This document shows, piece after piece, positions 54,601-64,000 of a DNA stretch of 64,000 nucleotides. The notes under the pieces are model-generated. The model searched no databases. It was not told where the DNA came from and saw only the letters and a list, made by a program, of their open reading frames with translations. Made by a program: the position numbers and the translations under genes. The first letter of the stretch is position 1, and each line of letters opens with the position of its first letter. This stretch comes from Lampris incognitus (Eukaryota; Chordata; Actinopteri; Lampriformes; Lampridae): NCBI RefSeq assembly GCF_029633865.1, contig NC_079221.1:3675730-3739729 (forward strand), read 5' to 3'.

Positions 54601-55049
54601 TTAATTTAGCCTAATTAAAACCATGTTACACAAATGCCTTTATCGTCTTTATAGTCTCTGCTGACGGGCTTCCTTTTTTACCACCGCACGTAGGAGAAAT
54701 GGATTGTGGGGCCGAATCGAGTAATGATTTTTTTTTTTGCAGGGAAATCACAAGCCGGCAGTCTGTTAAGGAATAACAGAGGGTTCATTACAGAGACTTG
54801 ATCTAAATCTCTCGCACTTGTTTAATTAGTCTCTACCAGATGTAGATAATAACAATGTGCATGAATGATCTCAATTAGGATCATCCACTTATGTAATCAC
54901 CGCTCTGTTGCGAAGCGAGTTTATTTTAGGAATGATTATTTCCACAATACCACAAAGTTTTCAGTTCTCAATCTGACGAAACTTGACAATAAAATATGTA
55001 ATGAATATCAAAGACAACCAATCCAATTAACCTTAACGACTGACGTCTT
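51689..55049. other. long intronic stretch, mostly unique
   Basis: No gene. Minor items: a dispersed-repeat end at about 52110-52185 (gtcccgagccccaggttgag), (AAC)n near 53048-53070, and A/T-rich tracts near 53150 and 54728. Open frames on both strands lack known motifs. Confidence 0.45.
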
Positions 55050-56745
55050 GTAGCGGTCACTTCAGTGGTCATCAAGTGTTTTGAGAGGATTATTAAGGCC
55101 GACACCTGCTCCTAGGGCTGGGCAATATATCCATATTATATCGATATTTGCTTTTATCCACTTAGTTATTATTTAGGCATGACTGATGATTATTTATCAA
55201 AAATCTGATTGTGCGAATGTTTTGTGAAATCGTCTCCATAATATCGTCACAGTATCGATATCGACGTATTTGGTCCAAAATTATTGTGATATTTCATTTT
55301 GTCCATATTGCCCAGCCCCATCTGCCTTTCTCTCCCAAGCACTTTGGAACCCCAACAGTTTGCTTAGCACGCCGACCGATTCACTGAGGACGCCACTTCC
55401 CATGTACTGCACACCACCCTATCCCACCTTGACAACAGGGGCTAATTATGTGAGAATGCTGTTCATCGACTGTAGTTCTGCCTTCAATACCATAGTGCCC
55501 CCAGAGTGGCTACCAAGCTCAGGGAACTTGGCTTGAACACCTCCCTATGCAACTGGGTCCTTGACTTCCTGACCAGTAGACCCCAGGTGGTTAGGGTGGC
55601 TAGCTACACCGCCACCTCGCTCACCCTCAACACATGTTGTGTCCAGAGTCCCCTGCTCTACTCTTTGTACACACATGACCTGTGTGGCCACGAACAGCCC
55701 CAACACCATCGTTAAGTTCGCTGATGACACAGTACTGGTGGGCCTGATCTCCAGCAACGATGAGATGGTCTACCTGAAAGAGGTGGAAGATCTGTCACAG
55801 TGGTGCCAGACCAGCAGCCTCTCCCTGAACGTCACTAAAACCGAGCAGCTTGTTGTGGACTCAGAAAGGAAGAGCGAAAGACCTACACCCGTCTCTCTAT
55901 CAGCAGGGTCCCAGTAGAGAGAGTGAGAAGCTTCAGGTACCTCGATGGTCCCGTCACCGAGGACCTAACATGGACACTTCATACAAACACTGGTAAAAAA
56001 AGGCGAGGCAGCGTCTTTATCATCTCAGACATCTGAAGAAGTTCAGTGTCTCCCCACAGATCCAGAAAACTTTTTACTCTGGTGCCACTGAGAGCATCCT
56101 GGCAGGGTGCATCACCGCCTGGTATGGGAACTGCACCTTTTAAGACCAAATAGCCCTGCAGAGAGCTGTGCAGTCGGCTGAGCGTACCACCGGGTCCACA
56201 CTCAACCCACTACAGGACTTAAACACCAGGCGGTGCAGGACCAAGGCTAAAAGGGTTATTATGGATCCCCATCATCCCGATAGTGGACTGTTTCAGCCGC
56301 TGTGGCACCCTCCACAGCCACAAGGCCAACAACACTGAGAGACTCAGAAGGAGCTTCCTCCCCCAGGCCAGAAGGACACTAAACACAACGTAAAAATAAC
56401 TATCATAGCTGTAATACTACTGCTGCTTTTACCCCTTTGCCACTTTGCCTCACACACTTTACTTATTCAATCTATTTGCATACTTGTACTTGTAATGTAT
56501 AGCACTGCATGTCGTGCATATATATATATATATATATATATTTATTTACACACACACACCAGGATATACCTTCTATATAGTCCCTGGATATTTTTTTTAT
56601 TTTATTGTATTTTTTATTTTTATTCTCATTGTATTATTATTCTTGTTGTTCCATTTCCCTTGTTGCACAGTTTGGGAGTTTGCCAAAAATCACTTCACTA
56701 CTTGTTGTACTTGTACATGAAGTATGTGGCAAATAAACCTTTGAA
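55050..56745 (+). pseudogene. CR1/Rex1-like LINE with MITE insertion
   Basis: Reading runs VVIKCFERIIKADTC before a MITE at about 55112-55321, then [58 protein letters not shown] and KFADDTVLVGLISSNDE (catalytic ADD intact), with frameshifts. The 3' UTR has (TA)n/(CA)n at 56518-56560 and ends near ggcaaataaacctttgaatg. Confidence 0.75.
55112..55321. mobile_element. MITE with GGGCTGGGCAATAT inverted ends
   Basis: The left end agggctgggcaatatatcca and right end tccatattgcccagccccat are inverted repeats, with an A/T-rich interior carrying TATCGATA motifs. The LINE reading is broken exactly here. A clean target duplication was not found. Confidence 0.6.
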
Positions 56746-57024
56746 TGTTGCATCAAATGCACAATACATGCGATGGCACGCTAACACCTGAGTGTCAATT
56801 CCCTGAAAAGATGAAGCATTTTTAACCCTGGAAGGCTGAAATGACTCTTCCTCAGGACACTGTCACTGCGGATGAACCTTCTACAAAAAACCAAACAAAA
56901 AAGAAAGCGGTGTAACGTTTTATGCTGGAGTGGAGTTTGGGGATTTTCAGGCTTTCCGAGGCTGCACCTTGGTAATGTATGCGTGCTGGGGAGTGTTTGA
57001 GTTACAGTGAAGTTAATTACTCAC
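56746..57024. other. intron, nothing recognised
   Basis: Short stretch before the PAS exon. Confidence 0.4.
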
Positions 57025-57180
57025 TTTGATCGGCCTTGGCAGGTGATGTGGGGTTTATCTTCTCGGTGGAGTCATCGCTTCCTTCATCGTGGATGTAATC
57101 AAAGTTGAGGATGAACATCATCACCGTGCCCTCCTCGTTCTTCACCGGGATGATGTGGATGTTGCACTGAAAGTCCGACC
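57025..57180 (-). CDS. kcnh7: kcnh7 coding exon: C-terminal half of PAS domain
   Basis: Reads GG|TCG... and encodes SDFQCNIHIIPVKNEEGTV followed by MMFILNFDY, the last beta strands of the ERG N-terminal PAS (eag) domain, which slows deactivation by contacting the cyclic-nucleotide-binding homology domain. The acceptor is a strong pyrimidine tract ending ttcag. The donor is A|GTGAGT. The exon starts with two bases of a split codon and ends with one base. The upstream exon carrying the PAS start is not in the window. Confidence 0.88.
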
Positions 57181-57639
57181 CTGAAAGACAGACAGAAGAC
57201 AAGCTGCTCAGAGGCTGGCCAGAGTCTTCACATTGTGATCTGACTGGGAATGTCCCCAGCAGTGCCCGGAGAGACTCGCAGCGGCTCATTTTTTAGGCAG
57301 AATTAGAAGATCAAAATAATACCCTTCTGAATGCCAAAAGAAACTGTTATGAGCATCAGGCTGACGGGGGTCACAGCCGTTACTCAGGAACACTCATTAT
57401 AATGAAGTAAAACCTGGCAAACACCTCCCTGGACGCCCTCATAATGGATGTTTGGAAGAGGGGGAGGAAGCTGATGTGATTTAAAGGTCAGTGTCTGGTC
57501 AGAATCTGTGAGGTGGCAGCAGCCATTTACCACAGACGGAGTGAAGCCTGCGAGTTAGCACGCATGAGCGCTGACGGTGCACGCCTGGGTGTGCACGTCC
57601 CCATGCATGTGTCTGGGTTGGTATTTAAGTGACAGAGAG

Positions 57640-57640
<1 letters not shown>
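57181..57640. other. intron upstream of the PAS exon
   Basis: No repeats or coding motifs identified. The expected upstream PAS exon is not here. Confidence 0.45.

Positions 57641-57642
<2 letters not shown>

Positions 57643-57680
<38 letters not shown>
57643..57680. repeat. (GT)n microsatellite
   Basis: About 19 units. Confidence 0.9.
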
Positions 57681-57682
<2 letters not shown>

Positions 57683-57724
57683 CAGAGGGTGTGTATGAGC
57701 AGCTGCATTCCATCGCGTGTGTGT

Positions 57725-58128
57725 GTTCCGTTGCCTACCAACACCGGGATCGCCAGTTCGAATCCCCGTGTTACTTCCGGCTTGGTCGGGCGTCCCTATA
57801 GACACAATTGGCCGTGTCTGCGCGTGGGAAGCCAGATGTGGGTATGTGTCTTGGTTGCTGCACTAGCGCCTCCTCTGGTTGGTCGGGGCGCCTGTTCGGG
57901 GGGGGGGGACTGGGGGGAATAGCGTGATCCTCCCACGTGCTACGTCCCCCTGGTGAAACTCCTCACTGTCAGGTGAAAAGAAGCGGCTGGTGACTCCACA
58001 TGTATGGGAGGAGGCATGTGGTAGTCTGCAGCCCTCCCCAGATCAGCAGAGGGGGTGGAGCAGAGACCAGGACAGCTTGGAAGAGTGGGGTAATTGGCCA
58101 AGTATAACTGGGGAGAAAAGGGGGGGGG
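57725..58128 (+). repeat. 430-bp tRNA-type SINE, copy 11
   Basis: Forward copy starting within the tRNA head (ccgttgcctaccaacaccgg, cgccagttcgaatccccgtg) and ending in ggggagaaaag. Confidence 0.85.
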
Positions 58129-58582
58129 TTAAAAAACAGTAAAGAAAACGTAGCTCAGCCATGGGAAATGTGTTATTGTAGCTACTGAGATGACTTCCAG
58201 CTGTGACTACTAATCCTAATCAGGTGAATTACTGTTGGTTCGTGCGGTGTTCCTCCAGTTCTCCTGTGCCGACATCAGCACTGAACGATTTGCTGGCTTA
58301 CGAAATACGAGTGACCAAGCCATGGCAATGCTGCACGTGCCACATATTTGCCAAAGGTGGCCCACATTTGATTTGGCATATTTGGGCCATATTTGCTCTT
58401 ATACATGTGGGCCACTTCAGGCTCACATCCATCTTGTCAGGGCCAGCAGAAGACCATCAGGGCCACATCACTGCCTGAAGTGGCCCACATCCGGATGCTG
58501 TCTGGGTGACAGAGCTGACTCAACCGCAGATGTGAGTTGCGCATTGGCAGTGTTGGTCGAGCGAGCTAGAGAGTGAATAAAG

Positions 58583-58588
<6 letters not shown>
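58129..58588. other. intron, nothing recognised
   Basis: Open frames in two registers lack known motifs. The words 'tggcccacat' and 'gggcca' recur (58360-58490), suggesting a degraded repeat. Confidence 0.4.

Positions 58589-58641
<53 letters not shown>
58589..58641. repeat. (GA)n microsatellite
   Basis: About 26 units. Confidence 0.95.
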
Positions 58642-58646
<5 letters not shown>

Positions 58647-58988
58647 GATAACAAGAGCAAATGTTTTTCGAAGGTTTTTAATCACCGCGACCACGACAGG
58701 TTCTTCATAATACAGTCATAACTGTGCACAAAAGAATTTAGGCTGAGAGGTCCAGTGGTTTGTGAGATTAGCCACGGACACACACACACACACACACAGG
58801 CACACATGCACACACACGACTGATACAGCAGGTGTGATAATGAAGCCAGAACTCCTACACACCGTGCAACTTGCAAAAGGTGAATATTCATTATTATTAT
58901 TATTATTATTATTATTTCCTCAGATAAAAGGAGAGTTTGAAATCACCCAGTACTGTAATATTGAACTACATTATCGTTTAGATACATT

Positions 58989-59436
58989 CAGGGGTGTAGC
59001 ACAAAATTCTGGGCCCTATACAGAAGCAGTCTCTGTGGGCCCCTTCCCTCTTTTGCCTCTCACACATGCTGTATATTATTTACAATCACCGTACGCTGAT
59101 CTATTGTAACCTGACTTAACTATCCTGCAGTGACTGAACAAATGCACAGTATCACTTCAAACTTTGCTGCATCTCAGGGCACTGACGCTGACACCCGTGA
59201 TGGTTGTCCACAGTAAATGCCCACTGACGGGACTGCTGAGAGGGGCCTCAGACAGCCGCCACTGCTTTCTTCAAGTCCCTCAACCCATGTATTGAGCCAC
59301 TGTTAAATGACGTCATGACACTAGTTAGTTAGAAATAAAAGTTTGCAAACCAAAACAGAACTTTTAATTCCAGTCTTCCCGAGTCCCCCCCCCCTTCTGG
59401 GCCCTGGTAGCCCCCCCCACGCCGCCGCCGCCACTG
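58989..59436. mobile_element. hAT-like MITE
   Basis: Starts CAGGGGTGTAGCAC with gggccc nearby. The far end reads, inverted, CAGTGGCGGCGG with gggccc. Flanked by GATACATT (58981-58988) and CATACATT (59437-59444), an 8-bp duplication with one mismatch. Confidence 0.58.
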
Positions 59437-60505
59437 CATACATTTTATTTAATGAAGGATTGACAACTTTTTGCTTGCTCTTTCTGTCATCCATCTATCT
59501 CTAGTTATTTGCCAGTCTGACAATCTATTCACCCACCCACCCATCTATCCATCATCCACCCATCGATCCATCATCCATCCATCCATCCATCATCTATCAT
59601 CATCCATCCATCTCTTTTATTTCCCTTCACTGTTAATTTAAAATTAACTACTTCTTTATTTATGAGTGTTCATCATGCAACTCTATATTGAAATTATTTC
59701 CATGACCCAGAACTTAATGTTTGTGCTTGTTCTGATAGCACAGTGTAGCCACCGTGGTTAAAGGTCACCTTATTTGCCAGAAACTGTCATTTGCTTGAAA
59801 TTATCATGCTGCTAGCTGTAGATAATCTCTAAATATTTTAGTAGCTATCACACCATATCACAGCTCGACATCGTCCCCTGAGTTCACTCGCTAGAAGGTT
59901 ATAAATGGGTAAAAGAGATGAGGTGAAGGAACCAACAACATTTCCATAAGCAAGGCGTGAGCACGGTTCAAACCAGTGCATGGACAACACGGCTTCGTCC
60001 CAACAAAGGGCAGGAGTCCAGCTTCCTTCCAAGCTGATATCTTTAATTGAAGTATGTGCAATCACTGCAACGTGCACTTTGCAAAGGAGGACAATAGGCA
60101 TTGCTAAAATCTTACACTAACTTAGCTAAAATGTTGAAATTTCATTTATTCACCAGTGTGTTTACTGACGAGGTGTTCATCTGGTTGATCGATTTGCATG
60201 CATGAAATGAGTCCCTTCTGACATTCATGACCTGGAAGTCGACGTGAAACGTCATTAAGAGCCTGTCTCACTCCTGTCATGACGTGCCTTTCCAGATAAA
60301 GCAGCATGTCAGGGTGGGACAAAACCGGGAGGGAAGTCATTTGATTGGACGGCGCAACACATTTTATGATATTATTAGTTGGAAAGTTGTCCGCCCGCCC
60401 GTTCGGACTTGGTGACACGATCACTCAAACTTGGCTGTTGAAGAAGTTAAGGTGGTTCGATTTTGATGTGAAATCAGTAAAAAACTTAAAATAAGTAAAA
60501 AGCGT
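59437..60505. other. intron or flank with (ATCC)n
   Basis: ATCC/CCATCTATC-rich tract at about 59525-59610. Otherwise nothing recognised. Confidence 0.45.
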
Positions 60506-60631
60506 GGCCCTGTGATGGCCTGGCGGCCTGCCCAGGGTGCCTCCCCGCCTGCCGCCCAGCCACTGCTGGGATGGGCTCCAGCATCCCCGCGGCCCTGAGA
60601 GCAGGATAAGCGGTTTGGATGATGGATGGAC
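60506..60631 (+). repeat. V-SINE 3' fragment
   Basis: Forward tail fragment (gtgatggcctggcggcctgc ... aagcggtttggatgatggat). Confidence 0.8.
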
Positions 60632-60940
60632 TTGCACGTCTTCCTTTACAAAATTTGCCCGACTTTTCCAGACCGCCTCGCAAACACCGTCGTTTACACA
60701 CGAGAGTGCTCCCGATACGTCCTTAAGTCATCAGACTCCTGTTAACGTTATAATTCACTGGCTGCCGTTCGCTGTTGGCTTTATTTTATTGGGAGGGCCC
60801 CAAAACAATAAGGCATCAGTTTTGGGACTGTGTCCTGTCCATTTGATTTATCTTTCTTTAATTTATGTAAGGATAAGTCACATCACATCAAATTAGATCC
60901 CCGGCCCATCCTTTGTAAATGCCGTTCCATCTGTTTATTT
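60632..60940. other. no gene recognised
   Basis: Unique sequence. Confidence 0.4.
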
Positions 60941-61270
60941 GTCTCTCTGTTAGCCTCCCTGTCGGTGTGTTTGCCTGTCTGTCTCTCTGTTAGCATCCCT
61001 GTCGGTGTGTTTGCCTGTCTGTCTCTCTGTTAGCCTCCCTGTCGGTGTGTTTGCCTGTCTGTCTCTCTGTTAGCGTCCCGGTCGGTGTGTTTGCCTGTCT
61101 GTCTCTCTGTTAGCCTCCCTGTCGGTGTGTTTGCCTGTCTGTCTCTCTGTTAGCGTCCCGGTCGGTGTGTTTGCCTGTCTGTCTCTCTGTTAGCGTCCCG
61201 GTCGGTGTGTTTGCCTGTCTGTCTCTCTGTTAGCGTCCCAGTCGGTGTGTTTGCCTGTCTGTCTCTCTGC
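60941..61270. repeat. 40-bp minisatellite
   Basis: Eight full units of gtctctctgttagcctccct + gtcggtgtgtttgcctgtct plus a partial one. Variation is confined to the cctccct / catccct / cgtcccg / cgtccca segment. Confidence 0.95.
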
Positions 61271-61569
61271 CGGGCTCGTTATGCCGTTCCCTCCAAACCC
61301 ACACAGGACAGGCATTACCAGTGTTCTCGGTAATCTCCCGAGGCCCCGCTGACACCCTGCCAGCAGCCTTCATTAGCAGTAGGCTCGCTGTCGGACTAAA
61401 TATAACAGTCCCAGCCTGGTGCGCGTCAACACACCACGGTTTTAGTAGAGGACGACTAGTCAGGATGGGATTTGAGGAAGATGCGGGTAAGTTAGCATTT
61501 GTTAAAATAAGTGTAAAAAAGAGAGAGAGAATTTCGGACGTAAAAAGCTCTTCATCAGCTTCAAGTGAA
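61271..61569. other. no gene recognised
   Basis: Open frames on both strands without known motifs. Confidence 0.4.
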
Positions 61570-61912
61570 GGGACGAGAGACAGATTCTGATGAGTCCACC
61601 GGCATAATGTATTCATTCCCTCGTTCATCTGCTGCCGCTTCTCCGGGGTCGGGTCGGGTCGCGGTTGAGAGGGTCGCCTCTATACGACTGCGAGTCGCTG
61701 GGGGGGAAGGCTCTGACTGTTGTGTGTGCTTATGCACCAAATAGCAGTTTGGAGTATCCGGCCTTATTGGGGTCTCTGGGTGGTGTCCTGGATAGAGCTC
61801 CACCTCAGGACTCTATTCTTCTGCTGGGGGACTTCAACTCTCAGGTGGGCAACGATGGAGAAACCTGGAGGGGCGTGACTGGGAGGAACGGCCTCCCCGA
61901 TAATGTATATGT
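61570..61912 (+). pseudogene. RTE/Rex3-like LINE endonuclease fragment
   Basis: Encodes [20 protein letters not shown] and [20 protein letters not shown], the apurinic-endonuclease-like domain with the GDFN motif. It is cut off at 61913 by a SINE insertion. A Rex3-type tail fragment (ctgctgccgcttctccgggg) precedes it at 61570-61660, in the opposite sense. Confidence 0.7.
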
Positions 61913-62414
61913 ATTATTCCCCCCCCCTCCCCTTTTCTCCCCAGCCGATTACCCCACTCTTCTGAGCCGTCCCGGTCGCTTGCTCCACCCCCTCTGCCGA
62001 TCTGGGGAGGGTCCCCTATACATGTGGCGTCACCAGCTGCTTCTTCTCACCTGACAATGAGGAGTTTCACCAGGGGGACGTAGCGCATGGGAGAATAACG
62101 CTATTCCCCCCAGTTCCCCCTCCCCCCCGAACAGGTGCCCCGACCGACCAGAGGAGGCGCTAGTGCAGTGACCAGGGCACATACCCACATCCAGCTTCCC
62201 ACCCGCAGACACGGCCAGTTGTGTCTGTAGGGACGCCTGACCAAGTCGGAGGTAACACGGGGATTCGAGCCGGCGATCCCTGTGTTGGTAGGCAACAGAA
62301 TAGACTGGTACTCTACCCGGACACACTGCTGGGATAGGCTCCAGCATCCCCGCGACCCTGGAGCAGGATAAGCAGTTTGGATAATGGATGGATGGATGGA
62401 TGGATGGATGGATG
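61913..62414. repeat. 430-bp tRNA-type SINE, copy 12 (reverse) followed by V-SINE tail (forward)
   Basis: Reverse SINE at 61913-62326 with a deletion near 62010. The adjoining forward V-SINE tail at 62327-62414 ends in (GGAT)n. Confidence 0.82.
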
Positions 62415-63435
62415 GGTGCAAAGCGCCCACCCGTCTTCCCCTGTGTCACAGGGACTCGGCATGTTGTGAAGTGGAAGAAGGGAGCTGGCTGGGCATCTTC
62501 TCTCAAAAAAAACCTGAGGCAGGGAAAAAAACCCCACTCAGAGCTGCATCTGCTGGAAGGCTTCGGTCATTAAAACAGTTTCAACTCATATTTAAATTTA
62601 GCAACTGTGGAGTCAGTGCCAAAATGTGCAGGGCCAACTCTTGCGTCTGCGATCGAGTCGGTTTATTCGCGGAATAATGACTTTTTGATGACAGAACAAA
62701 AACTAGAAGAAAAAATAGTTTGGTTATTTATTTTTTTATTTCCGCAAATAACCTTTTGGATATCTTGAAAAGGTCCAGGAAATCTGCAGTTATCTGCATC
62801 ATACCAGCAAACACCCTGCTGCACAAGGCATACGAATCGTTTCCAAAGCCTGTCCGGCCTTACAAAACTAAACACAAACCTAAAGAATTTACAAATGGTC
62901 AGAGTACGGCAGTCTGGCAGTCTCACAAGGCCACATAGTAGTTAAAATTTGTCATTTTAGACGTTATAAAACTTTAAAAAAGAGGTAATATCATGTTTAT
63001 TGCCCACCAGGCACATCTCATGCTCTCTCTATAGTGCGGTAAATAGAAATAATGCCACCGTTACATCCCTGTGTTTCCCGTTCCTTCCAACCTGCACAGG
63101 CGGTGCAAGATGCCCAAACAGTGTTGCTTTTCTTTGGAATAAAGACGTGTGTCCACATTTTCCCATTTGAAACCTTTTTGCTGTGGACCGACCCTTAAAT
63201 ACGTCAGATACACATAAGCAGAAAACTGTATAAAGTAGGGGGCTGTTCCATTCCCGTAAGGCCAGTGTGCATTAGTGTGTGATTATGTAAGAGGTCACTT
63301 CCATGCCCTCATTTTCCTCGTTATGGCGGTGTGGTCCAACGCCAAAAGTAAACAACTTGCATTAAAGCATCGCCATTAATGCTTCTTTTCTTAAAATATT
63401 TAACTTCTGGAGGTGCAATTTTATTAAGGCAGTAC
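62415..63435. other. no gene recognised
   Basis: No repeats or coding motifs identified. Confidence 0.4.
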
Positions 63436-63770
63436 TACTGGCCCAGTGGTCAGCACTGCTGCCTCACAGAAAGAAGATCGTGGGTTCGAACCCCAGGCCG
63501 CCCCAGGTCCTTTCTGTGTGGAGTTTGCATGTTCTCCCCGTGTCTGCGTGGGTTTCCTCCGGGTGCGCCGGTTTCCTCCCACCATCAAAAACAAACATGC
63601 TTGTTAGGGTTGATACTGCTGTGTGTGCTCCTGAGCAAGGCAGTGGAAAGAAGAAGTGGAGTTGGTCCCCGGGCGCTGCAGCTGCCCACTGCTCCCATAC
63701 AACAGGATGGCTTAAATGCAGAAGACACATTTGATTGTAACCTACAAACCCTACAACATACAAAATAAAG
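63436..63770 (+). repeat. V-SINE
   Basis: Near full-length forward copy: tRNA-like head (cccagtggtcagcactgctg, gtgggttcgaaccccaggcc), central domain (tgttctccccgtgtctgcgt) and a tail ending in caaaataaagtggc. Confidence 0.85.
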
Positions 63771-64000
63771 TGGCTTTCATTCATAAGGCCGGCTTCGCTA
63801 AATATGTGATGTACTTATGGCCACCCATTTGTTGGCGGATCCTCCACCTGCCACACTATTGTGAAAAAAGTCAAAACATGAACATGAGCTTGAAGAGCAG
63901 TGGTAATGGTGATGGGGTGGGGGCTGGGGCGGAAAGTTGATGAAGGGCAAAATCATGAACGAATAGTAATCCCACAGGGGGGTGGTAGTACTTTTAAACC

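Noticed and set aside
57181..63999. First kcnh7 exons (start codon and PAS cap)
   Set aside because: No minus-strand reading resembling the ERG N-terminus or first half of the PAS domain was found here.

Overview
The window is a stretch of ray-finned fish (almost certainly teleost) nuclear DNA dominated by one host gene and a dense load of transposable elements. The host gene lies on the minus strand: 13 consecutive coding exons between 57180 and 7793 encode about 1,123 residues of an ether-a-go-go-related voltage-gated K+ channel. The pre-S1, S1-S3 and linker sequences resemble vertebrate KCNH7 (ERG3, Kv11.3) more than KCNH2 or KCNH6. All exon junctions are GT-AG and all codon phases join correctly. 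The first coding exons (start codon and first half of the PAS domain, about 100 residues) are not seen and should lie to the right of the window. The stop codon is at 7793-7795.

Layout. 1-5.1 kb, downstream of the gene, is a graveyard of transposons: the C-terminal end of a hAT transposase, an internally deleted Ty3/gypsy element with a hAT-type MITE inside its gag, a compact LTR element whose LTRs carry tRNA-like pol III boxes (2737-3116), and an inverted cluster of related tRNA-like modules (4.1-4.65 kb). 5.5-6.5 kb is a non-autonomous hAT element. 7.8-57.2 kb is kcnh7. Its introns hold V-SINEs, a second abundant tRNA-type SINE of about 430 bp (13 loci), LINE fragments of several clades (an RNase H-bearing LINE with an RTE inserted in it at 15.2-18.4 kb; L2/CR1-like at 19.5-22.65 kb), a palindromic Tc1-like element (30788-31984), Penelope-like repeats with one intact hammerhead ribozyme (32703-32748), and a 3-kb array of a 54-bp satellite (33.1-36.17 kb). 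57.2-64 kb is intron or upstream sequence with more SINEs, a RTE endonuclease fragment and simple repeats.

The strongest candidate for something undescribed is the compact element at 2737-3116. It has 138/139-bp TG...CA repeats, a primer-binding site 1 nt after the first repeat that matches the 3' end of tRNA-Leu, and a tRNA-derived A box/B box inside each LTR. A solo copy at 19911-20045 is flanked by a 4-bp target duplication. The architecture recalls the plant Cassandra TRIMs, which carry 5S rRNA sequence in their LTRs. The hammerhead ribozyme and the 535-bp-arm intronic hairpin are the next most interesting.

All calls are from reading the sequence. Family names rest on remembered motif patterns, not on searches.
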